Source of the DNA: Gammaproteobacteria bacterium
GTDB lineage: Bacteria > Pseudomonadota > Gammaproteobacteria > UBA6429
Reading direction: 5' to 3'
NCBI GenBank assembly: GCA_003232015.1
Contig: QIKU01000171.1
Coordinates: 1-15,445, forward strand
Length of the DNA: 15,445 nt
Positions 1 through 6,641 of this stretch are shown here, piece by piece. Under the pieces are notes generated by a model. The model saw nothing but the letters and a program-made list of their open reading frames with translations, ran no database searches and was not told the DNA's origin. Each line of letters opens with the position of its first letter. Position 1 is the stretch's first letter. The translations under genes and the position numbers were made by a program.

Positions 1-863
1 CCGTCTGACATCTGTATTTCAACATCCAGACCACCACAATCTATTCGTTGTGCCAGATACCCCGCATTAATGTAACGCACCAGCAAGGTTTGTTGTTGTG
101 ACATGGTAACGGCAACGGCTGGATTGGTTTTTGCAGACTGTGCACCATCCACACCGGTAATAATAAAATAGTCTGGGTTAAGTGTATTAAGACCCACATC
201 GGCACCACAGGTACCGGCATCCCAGTTCAAGTTATGCCATGACGAATCAAATTCATCACAGGCCCAGATGGCTTCAACATCGTAGCTCGGCCCACCGGAA
301 AAGAGTGTGCCCGCACCTTCAGGTGGGTCGATGATTAACGCACCGTACATGCCCATTTCTGCATGCAAAACCGTATTGGTATGGCAGTGATAAAAATAAG
401 TACCCGCATGTGCGGCTTTCCACTGGTAGGTGTAAGTACCATCGACATCAAAAGAGTAATGCCCCACACCGTCGTTTTCGGTACTGGGCTCAATACCGTG
501 ATGGTGAATGGTGTGTAGCCACATCATGCCATTGACCGTTAAGTTGGTATGCACGATTTGCCCTTCGGTAACGCGAATAGCGGGGGAGGGGAATTGCCCA
601 CCCATGCCGCCCATACCACCACCGCCATCGGTAAAGCCCCAAACACGCACGCTGTTACCGTCATCCATTTGCATCGAGCCATTCATATAAATGCCGCGGT
701 TAAAGGAAACATCAGGGGTCACTCTGCCAATGGTGGCTGGTGCATCGGGGTAGGTGTAGCATGCGCCACCCATACCACCACCACCGCCACCCATACCGCC
801 GCCAGAGCTTGTTGTGCTACCACCGCGGTTTCTCATTTGTACTAATTCTTTTAATTTAAACAT
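1..863 (-). CDS. Multicopper oxidase-like protein with complete type 1 copper site, no signal peptide (3' end outside window)
   Basis: The gene reads 287 codons from the ATG at 863 and runs off the window edge, so the C-terminus is unseen. The first cupredoxin domain holds LHTIHHHG (H117, H120, H122), matching the HxxHxHG pattern of laccase-type oxidases. It also has YHCH (H159, C160, H161) followed by H167 and M172, a full type 1 copper set (H117, C160, H167, M172) plus two His pairs able to help form a trinuclear copper centre. The N-terminus is glycine/methionine-rich (about residues 14-33, again 78-89), possibly copper-binding or flexible. No Sec or Tat signal is visible, although the family normally acts in the periplasm. 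The ribosome site AAGGA overlaps the stop of the preceding gene, so the two are co-translated. It is probably the electron-accepting half of a two-subunit copper oxidase. A copper nitrite reductase relative is an alternative, but the HxH/HCH pairs favour an oxidase. Substrate is unknown. Confidence 0.85.
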   Translation of the reverse strand, partial: MFKLKELVQMRNRGGSTTSSGGGMGGGGGGMGGACYTYPDAPATIGRVTPDVSFNRGIYMNGSMQMDDGNSVRVWGFTDGGGGMGGMGGQFPSPAIRVTEGQIVHTNLTVNGMMWLHTIHHHGIEPSTENDGVGHYSFDVDGTYTYQWKAAHAGTYFYHCHTNTVLHAEMGMYGALIIDPPEGAGTLFSGGPSYDVEAIWACDEFDSSWHNLNWDAGTCGADVGLNTLNPDYFIITGVDGAQSAKTNPAVAVTMSQQQTLLVRYINAGYLAQRIDCGGLDVEIQMSD

Positions 864-873
864 GTTAATTTCC

Positions 874-1875
874 TTATTTGAATTCAATGGTTGTTGCTAG
901 GCCAAACTGATAGAAACCACCGGCGGCTGTTTGTGTCATTTCGTCATGGAAATGCATCGGGAAATGCCCGGTACTCACGGGTGGCCATGCATCTGGTGGC
1001 GATTCAAAGGGATAAATAACATCCAGACTGCCTTTGTTGTTGGGCAGGTTCAAGGTGTCTTTTTTCCAGACTTGCGAACGCGGTGTTCCATTGACCGCTA
1101 ACCATTCAACATGGTTGGCATGGAAGTGAACAGAGTGTCGGCACAGGCCCACATTCTGAATACGTATTAACGTTCGGTCACCCACTGAGCCAACCAGCCG
1201 TGTATCGGTGGCGTAACCGGCATCCCGGTCAACGTTGGTGTATTCCGGGTGCCCGGGCACACGCATGTTGCGACCATTAATGGTGAAATAGCGTGGTGTA
1301 AAGGTTGTTGTTGGTGTGTTACCCACCTGAATTGCATCGTGCCATACAGGGTCAACATCATTGGTTACCCAGAAATATTGTTGAACAAAAGTAGCGCTGC
1401 CATCATACAGTTCATTACTGCTGCCCGATGGCATTACAGCAAAGCCACCGTGTAAACCCGATAGTCGGTTATACGGTGCATTGAGTTTGTCATAAAATAA
1501 ATAGGAGCCGGCATTGTTAACGGTAAAGCTAAGCGTTTTGCTTGCACCACCTGCAATATTACCGCTATCCACAACACCATCGATAACAAAACTATGCGTT
1601 GTGCCCAGTGTGTTGATGATAGTGATGTTAAGCGTATCGCCTTGTTGTGCAATAACAGGTTCAGCCGGTACATTCAATGTGCCGGAACTGTTGCTAAAAC
1701 CGCGAAAGTAAACATCCTGGCCATCAACCTGAGCAACAAAGCCGTCGGTAATGTAATATGTTTTATTGATTGTAATTGCATGTGCACGTGGTACCCAGGT
1801 TAATAACCCCAGGCTGCCCAACATTGAACTTGCTACCCCCGCTGTACCAAATTTTAAAAATTCTCTTCTTTTCAT
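874..1875 (-). CDS. Tat-exported multicopper oxidase-like protein lacking the type 1 copper cysteine
   Basis: This 333-residue protein starts with a twin-arginine signal (KRREFLK at residues 2-8, hydrophobic stretch, likely AHA cleavage near 31-33), so it is exported folded. Two cupredoxin domains follow. The first (about 70-150) keeps the fold pattern (THSFVIDG, LHGGFAVM) but has no copper cysteine. The second has HSVHFH (H247, H250, H252) and MHFH (H308, H310), the two His pairs used for trinuclear copper binding. The usual HCH cysteine is Phe309, and the downstream type 1 His is missing. On its own it should therefore lack a type 1 centre. The next gene, 10 bp downstream, has exactly the missing site, so the two are probably subunits of one enzyme (inference). 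The start is supported by AAGGAT about 9 bases upstream. Confidence 0.87.
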   Translation of the reverse strand: MKRREFLKFGTAGVASSMLGSLGLLTWVPRAHAITINKTYYITDGFVAQVDGQDVYFRGFSNSSGTLNVPAEPVIAQQGDTLNITIINTLGTTHSFVIDGVVDSGNIAGGASKTLSFTVNNAGSYLFYDKLNAPYNRLSGLHGGFAVMPSGSSNELYDGSATFVQQYFWVTNDVDPVWHDAIQVGNTPTTTFTPRYFTINGRNMRVPGHPEYTNVDRDAGYATDTRLVGSVGDRTLIRIQNVGLCRHSVHFHANHVEWLAVNGTPRSQVWKKDTLNLPNNKGSLDVIYPFESPPDAWPPVSTGHFPMHFHDEMTQTAAGGFYQFGLATTIEFK

Positions 1876-1897
1876 TATAAAAATATCCTTAGTTATT

Positions 1898-1926
1898 AAT
1901 ATTTAAATCCTTAATGTAATTGGCAA
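1898..1926 (-). promoter_or_regulatory. Candidate sigma-70 promoter of the copper-oxidase genes
   Basis: On the minus strand TTGCCA (1926-1921, five of six matches to TTGACA) is followed after 17 bases by AATATT (1903-1898, four of six matches to TATAAT). The predicted transcription start near 1891 leaves a leader of about 16 bases, just enough for the AAGGAT ribosome site. Found by eye. An ECF-type promoter elsewhere in the gap is equally possible. Confidence 0.35.
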
Positions 1927-1952
1927 ACATCCATAACCTGGAACCAATGCTG

Positions 1953-1980
1953 TCACTTACTGTAGTAAAACAGTAGGTGA
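1953..1980. repeat. Inverted repeat with 11-bp arms, likely regulator binding site
   Basis: The arms TCACTTACTGT (1953-1963) and ACAGTAGGTGA (1970-1980) are inverted copies with one mismatch around a 6-base AT-rich centre. No T-run follows on either strand, so a terminator is unlikely. It sits upstream of the candidate -35 of the oxidase genes, centred roughly 75 bases before the predicted start, the position expected for an activator site. A third copy of the half-site lies at 2052-2060. Confidence 0.6.
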
Positions 1981-2051
1981 GCAAGATTTAAGCAGGTAAT
2001 ACAGTGATTTTCTGTGCCATAAGACACACAATGTTTATATTACAAAATAAC

Positions 2052-2060
2052 CACCTACTG
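2052..2060 (+). promoter_or_regulatory. Additional half-site of the 1953-1980 inverted repeat
   Basis: CACCTACTG is the exact reverse complement of CAGTAGGTG in the right arm of the inverted repeat. It lies about 70 bases further along, in the same gap between the oxidase genes and the divergent sigma gene. Three copies of a 9-mer in about 110 bases suggest an operator cluster. Confidence 0.4.
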
Positions 2061-2200
2061 AATTTTATAAAATGGGATGGTGTCGTTGGTTTGGTTGAAG
2101 TGACCACAGGGTGTGCTTGTAGAGAAAGATTCTGGATATAAACTTCAGCTAAAAGCGAACACGTATTGATGCTTCTCGGATCGCTCTAACTTAAAGCCTG

Positions 2201-2746
2201 TTGTTATTAACTTATAGCGGGAGTAAAGCGGCGTTAAATAAATTAATGCCTCTGGTTTATAGCAGCCTGCGACAGTTAGCGGATAAGTATATGTACGATG
2301 AAAATGCAGGGCACACCTTGCAGGCAACAGCGCTGGTGAATGAAGCTTTTATGAAATTAGTGGACGTAGATATTACCTTACAGAACCGGGCGCATTTTAT
2401 GGCGATTTCTGCACGTGCTATGCGACAGATCCTGGTTGATCATGCGCGCGCTAATCGAGCAGACAAGCGCGGAGGGGATGCCATTGCGATTACCTTGCAT
2501 GAAACACGGCTTGGTAGTGGTGCACAAAATGAACCTGATATTCTGGAGGTTGAGGAAACCCTGGAGCAACTTGACAAAATCGACTCACGTAAAGCGCAAA
2601 TTATTGAGTTGAGCTTTTATGGTGGTTTAACTTATGACGAAATTGCCGAAGCATTGAGTATATCGGTAGCGACGGTGGATCGCGACTTACGTTTTGCAAA
2701 AGCCTGGCTGTACCAGCAGTTAAAAGAAAACCGGACGAGTGCTTAG
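2201..2746 (+). CDS. ECF-subfamily RNA polymerase sigma factor (TIGR02999 / ECF43-like)
   Basis: This 181-residue protein resembles the group of ECF sigma factors encoded near Ser/Thr kinases. The region 2 signature (LNKLMPLVYSSLRQLA, then HTLQATALVNEAFMKL) is typical of that group. The region 4 helix-turn-helix is at about 130-172 (GGLTYDEIAEALSISVATVD). In classical ECF factors region 2.2 carries an acidic DAED-type core-binding motif; here that position reads QATA, leaving only the later Glu. In Vibrio EcfP, a comparable lack of charge is compensated by threonine phosphorylation. No anti-sigma gene adjoins it; a kinase gene lies convergent 44 bp downstream. The start is uncertain: the in-frame stop at 2192-2194 leaves only TTG 2201 (or CTG 2198), with no clear ribosome site. 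The protein looks a few residues shorter than relatives, so an upstream frameshift is possible. Confidence 0.85.
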   Translation: MLLTYSGSKAALNKLMPLVYSSLRQLADKYMYDENAGHTLQATALVNEAFMKLVDVDITLQNRAHFMAISARAMRQILVDHARANRADKRGGDAIAITLHETRLGSGAQNEPDILEVEETLEQLDKIDSRKAQIIELSFYGGLTYDEIAEALSISVATVDRDLRFAKAWLYQQLKENRTSA

Positions 2747-2790
2747 CAAGGTGCAGCAGATTAAAAAACGGGCTACATATTTTGTAAGCT

Positions 2791-4129
2791 TTAGTTGTTA
2801 TCAGGTGCCAATGGTTTTGGGTTATGTGCAGCGGTGATTTTAAATTGTTCTATAAATGGCTGGCGTGATGAGTCATCGAGGGTGTTAGTCAGCTTGTCGA
2901 GAAAACTGTCCAATGTGCCCGAGACACGCGCATAGCGCCGAACTAGTTTAGGCGTAATTGGGCCGAGCCACGGTAGTAGTATTTCTGTTACCGCAATAAG
3001 AAACTCTGCGTCCCATTGGTAATCTGTGTATCGTTCTTTATCCGGGTTTAAATTTTGGGGATGTTTTTTATTCGCTTTGTCCTGCAAGTTTGTAAGCACC
3101 TGTTTTAAATCACCAAGCAGTGCTGCCATATTTGCATACCGTTTAGCCGGTTTTTTTTGCAGGGTTTTCGACAATACGGTGCGCACTTCAGGAACGATAT
3201 GCTCGGGCAAGCTATCCAGTGGATTATGTTGACCGTCAATAATCTGTTTAATATCCTGTTGCAGGTTTTTATTTGCAAAAGCGCGTTTGCCGGTTAGCAT
3301 CTCAACAAGGGTTACTCCCAGTGCCCAGACATCAACACGCGCATCGATGTCTTCACCTTTAAATTGTTCTGGTGCCATATAGGCAACGGTACCAACGTTC
3401 ATTCCCGGCTCGGTCAAATTTATGTTGGCCATTTTGGCGATACCAAAATCAAGAATTTTAACCAGGCCATCTTTGGTCAACATAATATTGGCAGGTTTAA
3501 TATCACGGTGCACAATATCAAGCGCATGCGCACTGACAAGGCCATCACTGATCTGGATAGCAATATCAAGTGCCTCATTTATATCCAGTGCACCTTGTAA
3601 TATTTTATTTGCCAGTGTTTCGCCTTCATAAAATGGCAGTGTGATATAAATAAGATTATCATCCGTTTTGCCTATATCGTAAATTGTACAAATATTACGG
3701 TGATCCAGTTGCGATGCAGAACGGGCTTCAACCAAAAAACGTTGTTTTGCCACGTCATCTTTTTGTATCGAGCCTAATAAAAACTTAAGCGCAACCTGGC
3801 GTTCCAGCCGGGTATCTTTGGCACGATAAATCACTCCCATTCCGCCGGCACCAATTTTTGTTTCGATTTGGTAAGGGCCAATAAGCTGCCCGGCTGTTAA
3901 TTCATTTTTGTCAAAAGAATTAAAGCCAAAAGCCAGATGTTGTTTGCTTGGTATGTGGATTTTGCCATAGACTTTCACAGCTTTTATCGGCTTTCAGTAG
4001 AGAGTGCACTTCCTGTAACAAGGCCTCACTGGTATTGTGTTGTTGCAGGTAGGCATCACGTTGTTCTGCTGGCAACGCGAGTGCGGCTTCGAATAAAACC
4101 TGTAATTTTTCCCACTCTGCTGGTTCCAT
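2791..4129 (-). pseudogene. Hanks-type Ser/Thr protein kinase, interrupted by a +1 frameshift
   Basis: The true start appears to be ATG 4129 (MEPAEWEKL), preceded by AAGGAG at ideal spacing. The N-terminal segment (LFEAALALPAEQRDAYL ... LLQEVHSLLKAD) is the conserved leader of bacterial kinases paired with ECF sigma factors. That frame stops at 3920-3922. The kinase domain continues in another frame, which alone could start only at a GTG at 3978 without a ribosome site. Dropping one T from the four-T run (plus strand 3928-3931) joins them into about 445 residues. The kinase core is intact: GAGGMG loop, VALK lysine, HRDIKPAN with catalytic Asp, DFG and APEQ. The C-terminal tail (LLPWLGPITPKLVRR region) resembles a domain seen in other such kinases. 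No transmembrane helix is seen, so it is probably cytosolic. Probable partner is the convergent sigma factor. The lesion may be real or an assembly error. Confidence 0.82.
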
Positions 4130-4375
4130 ATCACTCCTTGTTCCTGTTAAAGTGTGGCCAGCAAATGAAAAACACACTATTCAATTGATTTTAATAGAGA
4201 AATAACAAGATTAGCAAGATTGAGTAAAAAAAATTTAACAACACAGAGCTACTAATGTGACGATTGTTACTGACAACGGCTTAGCAATCATTCAATCTGC
4301 ACACAATGTTTATTAAATTCACTGAATATAATTAAGGAGCCGGGCTAGAACTGGACTCAAACCAAGTCATTGCTC

Positions 4376-4381
4376 TATACT
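4376..4381 (+). promoter_or_regulatory. Candidate -10 element just upstream of the Fur-family gene
   Basis: TATACT lies 7 bases before the ATG at 4389, with TGGACT (4352-4357, four of six matches to TTGACA) 18 bases upstream. The implied transcription start is at or beside the ATG. No Shine-Dalgarno sequence precedes the gene, consistent with a leaderless message. Weak by itself. Confidence 0.3.
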
Positions 4382-4388
4382 AAAACGC

Positions 4389-4799
4389 ATGAATAAACAC
4401 ACAATAACCCAAATGACCGAATGCCTGACGGATTGTGATATTACGCCGACGCAACAGCGGCTGGATATTGCGGCGATTTTGTTTGCTAAACCCCAGCATT
4501 TATCCGCTGATCAGGTGCTGGAGCTTGTGAATAAAGGCTCGGTAATGGTTTCTAAAGCCACGGTGTACAACACGTTGGGTCTACTTGCTCGCAAAGGCCT
4601 GATAAATGAAGTAATTGTTGACCCAACCAAAATTTTTTATGATTCAAATACCCATCCCCACTATCATTTTTACCATATCGACAGTGGTAAGTTAGAAGAT
4701 ATTCCTGTGTCAGCCGTGCCGCTTGACCAGTTACCTGAGTTACCACCCGGTACCCATCAGGAACGGGTTGATATTATTATCCGAGTTAATAAAAAGTAA
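4389..4799 (+). CDS. Fur-family transcriptional regulator, Irr-like
   Basis: A 136-residue DNA-binding protein with the Fur winged helix (ITPTQQRLDIAAILF, HLSADQVLELV, VSKATVYNTLGLLARKGLI) and a shortened dimerisation/metal domain. It lacks the CxxC structural zinc motifs of typical Fur, Zur and PerR. Instead it has THPHYHFYHIDSGKLEDIP followed by LP.LPPGTHQERVDIIIRV, which matches the layout of the rhizobial iron response regulator Irr (His-rich motif, then DIPV, then VDVVVR). Irr senses iron through haem in Alphaproteobacteria; whether this protein binds haem or a metal cannot be told from sequence. The start is the only ATG matching the family N-terminus, but it has no ribosome site. Targets are unknown; the downstream SulP gene starts 128 bp later with its own ribosome site and may or may not be controlled by it. 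Confidence 0.85.
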   Translation: MNKHTITQMTECLTDCDITPTQQRLDIAAILFAKPQHLSADQVLELVNKGSVMVSKATVYNTLGLLARKGLINEVIVDPTKIFYDSNTHPHYHFYHIDSGKLEDIPVSAVPLDQLPELPPGTHQERVDIIIRVNKK

Positions 4800-4927
4800 C
4801 TCCTGGTATTAATAATAAATACAGGGCATATTCGCGTTTAACCCTTATTTTTAGTAGAATTCGCGCCTCCCATTACTTGCCCTGTCGGGTCTTTACCTGA
4901 TTTCGTTACTATTTCCGAGGATCACAT

Positions 4928-6458
4928 ATGTTTCAGCTAGGTTGTGCTAATCGCGCCTGTTATCAAAATGAAATTTTATCGGGTTTAACCGTGGCGCTTG
5001 CGCTGGTGCCAGAAGCTGTTGCCTTTGCTTTTGTTGCCGGTGTCGACCCACTGGTTGGGTTGTACGCCGCATTTATGGTGGGCTTGCTGGCGGCTATTTT
5101 TGGCGGTCGCCCGGGGATGATTTCTGGGGCCACCGGTGCTATGGCGGTGGTAATGGTTGCACTGGTGGCCGGCCACGGTGTGCAATATTTGTTTGCTGCA
5201 GTGGTATTAACCGGGTTTTTGCAGATCACAGCCGGTATTTTTCGGCTGGGTAAATACATTCGGATGGTGCCTTATCCGGTGATGTTGGGGTTTGTAAATG
5301 GCCTGGCAATCGTTATCTTTCTGGCGCAATTACAAAGCTTTTATATTACTTCGCCTGAGGGTGTGAGTGAATTGATGAGTGGCTCAACAATGGTAATTTT
5401 CGTTGGTTTAATTGCCGTTACCATGGGGATTATTTACTTTTTGCCCAAGCTAACCGGTGCTTTCCCGGCGTCACTCGCTGCGATTTTATTTGTTTCTGCG
5501 GTGAGTATTGGCTTTGCTCTGGACACAAAAACAGTGGGTGATTTAGCGTCAATCGAAGGCGGCTTCCCACAATTTAATATTCCTGCGGTACCGTTTAACT
5601 GGGAAACCTTGCAGATTATTTTCCCCTACGCGATTATTCTGGCGGCCATTGGCCTGATTGAGTCCTTGCTAACCTTAAGCCTGATTGATGATGTTACCAA
5701 CACCCGTGGCCGTGGTAACCGCGAATGCGTGGGGCAGGGTATTGCCAATACGGTAACCGGTTTTTTCGGTGGCATGGGCGGTTGCGCGATGATTGGCCAG
5801 AGCATGATTAATGTGAATTCGGGTGGTCGTCAGCGGTTATCCGGTATTGCGGCGGCACTGTTTTTTACTTATTTTTATTCTGTTTGCATCCAGCTTAATT
5901 GAAGCCATCCCAATGGCGGCTTTAGTGGGCGTGATGTTTATGGTGGTGATGGGCACTTTTGAATGGTCGAGCCTGCGGATTATCTCCAAAATTCCCCGTT
6001 CAGATGCGTTTATGCTGATTTTAGTGTCAGCAGTCACGGTGATGACCGATTTAGCCATTGCCGTTATCGTTGGGGTTATTGTAGCGGCACTGGTTTTTGC
6101 CTGGGAACACGCCAAACACATTAATGTTAAAGGGTACGACAATAAGTACGGTATTCGCGTTTATGAACTCAATGGCCCCTTATTTTTTGGTTCGGTAAAG
6201 CGATTTTTAGAATTATTTGACCCGGAAAACGACCCACAGGAAGTGATTATTGAGTTTCAGAACTCACGAGTAGCCGATCATTCGGCAATAGAAGCCATTG
6301 ATAACCTGGCAGAAAAGTACATAAGAGCTGGCAAAACCCTGCATTTACGCCATTTAAGCCCCGAATGCACCTTATTACTTGAAAAAGCCGGTGATTTGGT
6401 CGAAGTGAATTTAATGGAAGACCCCAAATACCATGTAGCGGATGATAAATTAGCGTAA
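4928..6458 (+). pseudogene. SulP-family anion permease with STAS domain, interrupted by a +1 frameshift
   Basis: The gene encodes an inner-membrane SulP transporter (sulfate, bicarbonate or a related anion). The first frame, from ATG 4928 (GAGG 7 bases upstream), gives the hydrophobic core: [29 protein letters not shown], the [14 protein letters not shown] segment, and [10 protein letters not shown] through to [29 protein letters not shown]. This frame ends at 5902 in a non-homologous tail. The expected continuation ([25 protein letters not shown], then an intact C-terminal STAS domain, about 6140-6440) lies in the next frame. Removing one T from the T6 run at 5861-5866 restores a single protein of about 509 residues, normal for the family. 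Both halves look fully conserved, so the lesion is recent, a sequencing error, or less likely bypassed by +1 slippage on TTT-TTT-A. The transported anion cannot be assigned. Confidence 0.88.
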
Positions 6459-6641
6459 ATTTAGCTTTTATACCTTCCAACACGGTTTTAGTCCTCAAGG
6501 TAAGTTAGTCTATACTTACTTTATACTGTTACGGCTCTAAATTCATGGGTTACATCAGATTCTGATCGTAAATCATTGATATTTTGAATAAAATCGATAA
6601 AATAGCCGTATTCTTAATTAGAATAAATTTTCAGTAAAGAT

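Larger units (their letters stand above)
1876..2200. other. 325-bp divergent intergenic region
   Basis: This gap separates the minus-strand oxidase genes from the plus-strand sigma factor. It contains the candidate minus-strand promoter (1898-1926), the inverted repeat (1953-1980) and the extra half-site (2052-2060). The stretch from about 2061 to 2200 shows no convincing ORF, ribosome site or promoter for the sigma gene. Confidence 0.7.

Noticed and set aside
549..845. 98-residue plus-strand ORF rich in His, Thr and Ala
   Set aside because: It is the antisense of the Gly/Met-rich oxidase N-terminus; its odd composition is the complement of that repeat, and it has no ribosome site.
2747..2790. 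Terminator between the convergent sigma and kinase genes
   Set aside because: The 44-bp gap has A and T runs but no convincing stem on either strand.
4335..4370. GC-richer patch (AGCCGGGCT, then GGACTC) before the Fur-family gene, resembling a tRNA end
   Set aside because: No T-loop consensus, CCA or paired acceptor arm is found on either strand; it may just be a small hairpin.
4963..5259. 98-residue minus-strand ORF inside the SulP gene
   Set aside because: Antisense shadow of a strongly conserved membrane protein; Ala/Pro/Thr-rich composition follows from the complement.
5861..5867. Programmed -1 frameshift site in SulP (T-TTT-TTA looks like a slippery heptamer)
   Set aside because: The required shift is +1, and the heptamer is not in the phase needed for a -1 shift, so the classical mechanism does not fit.
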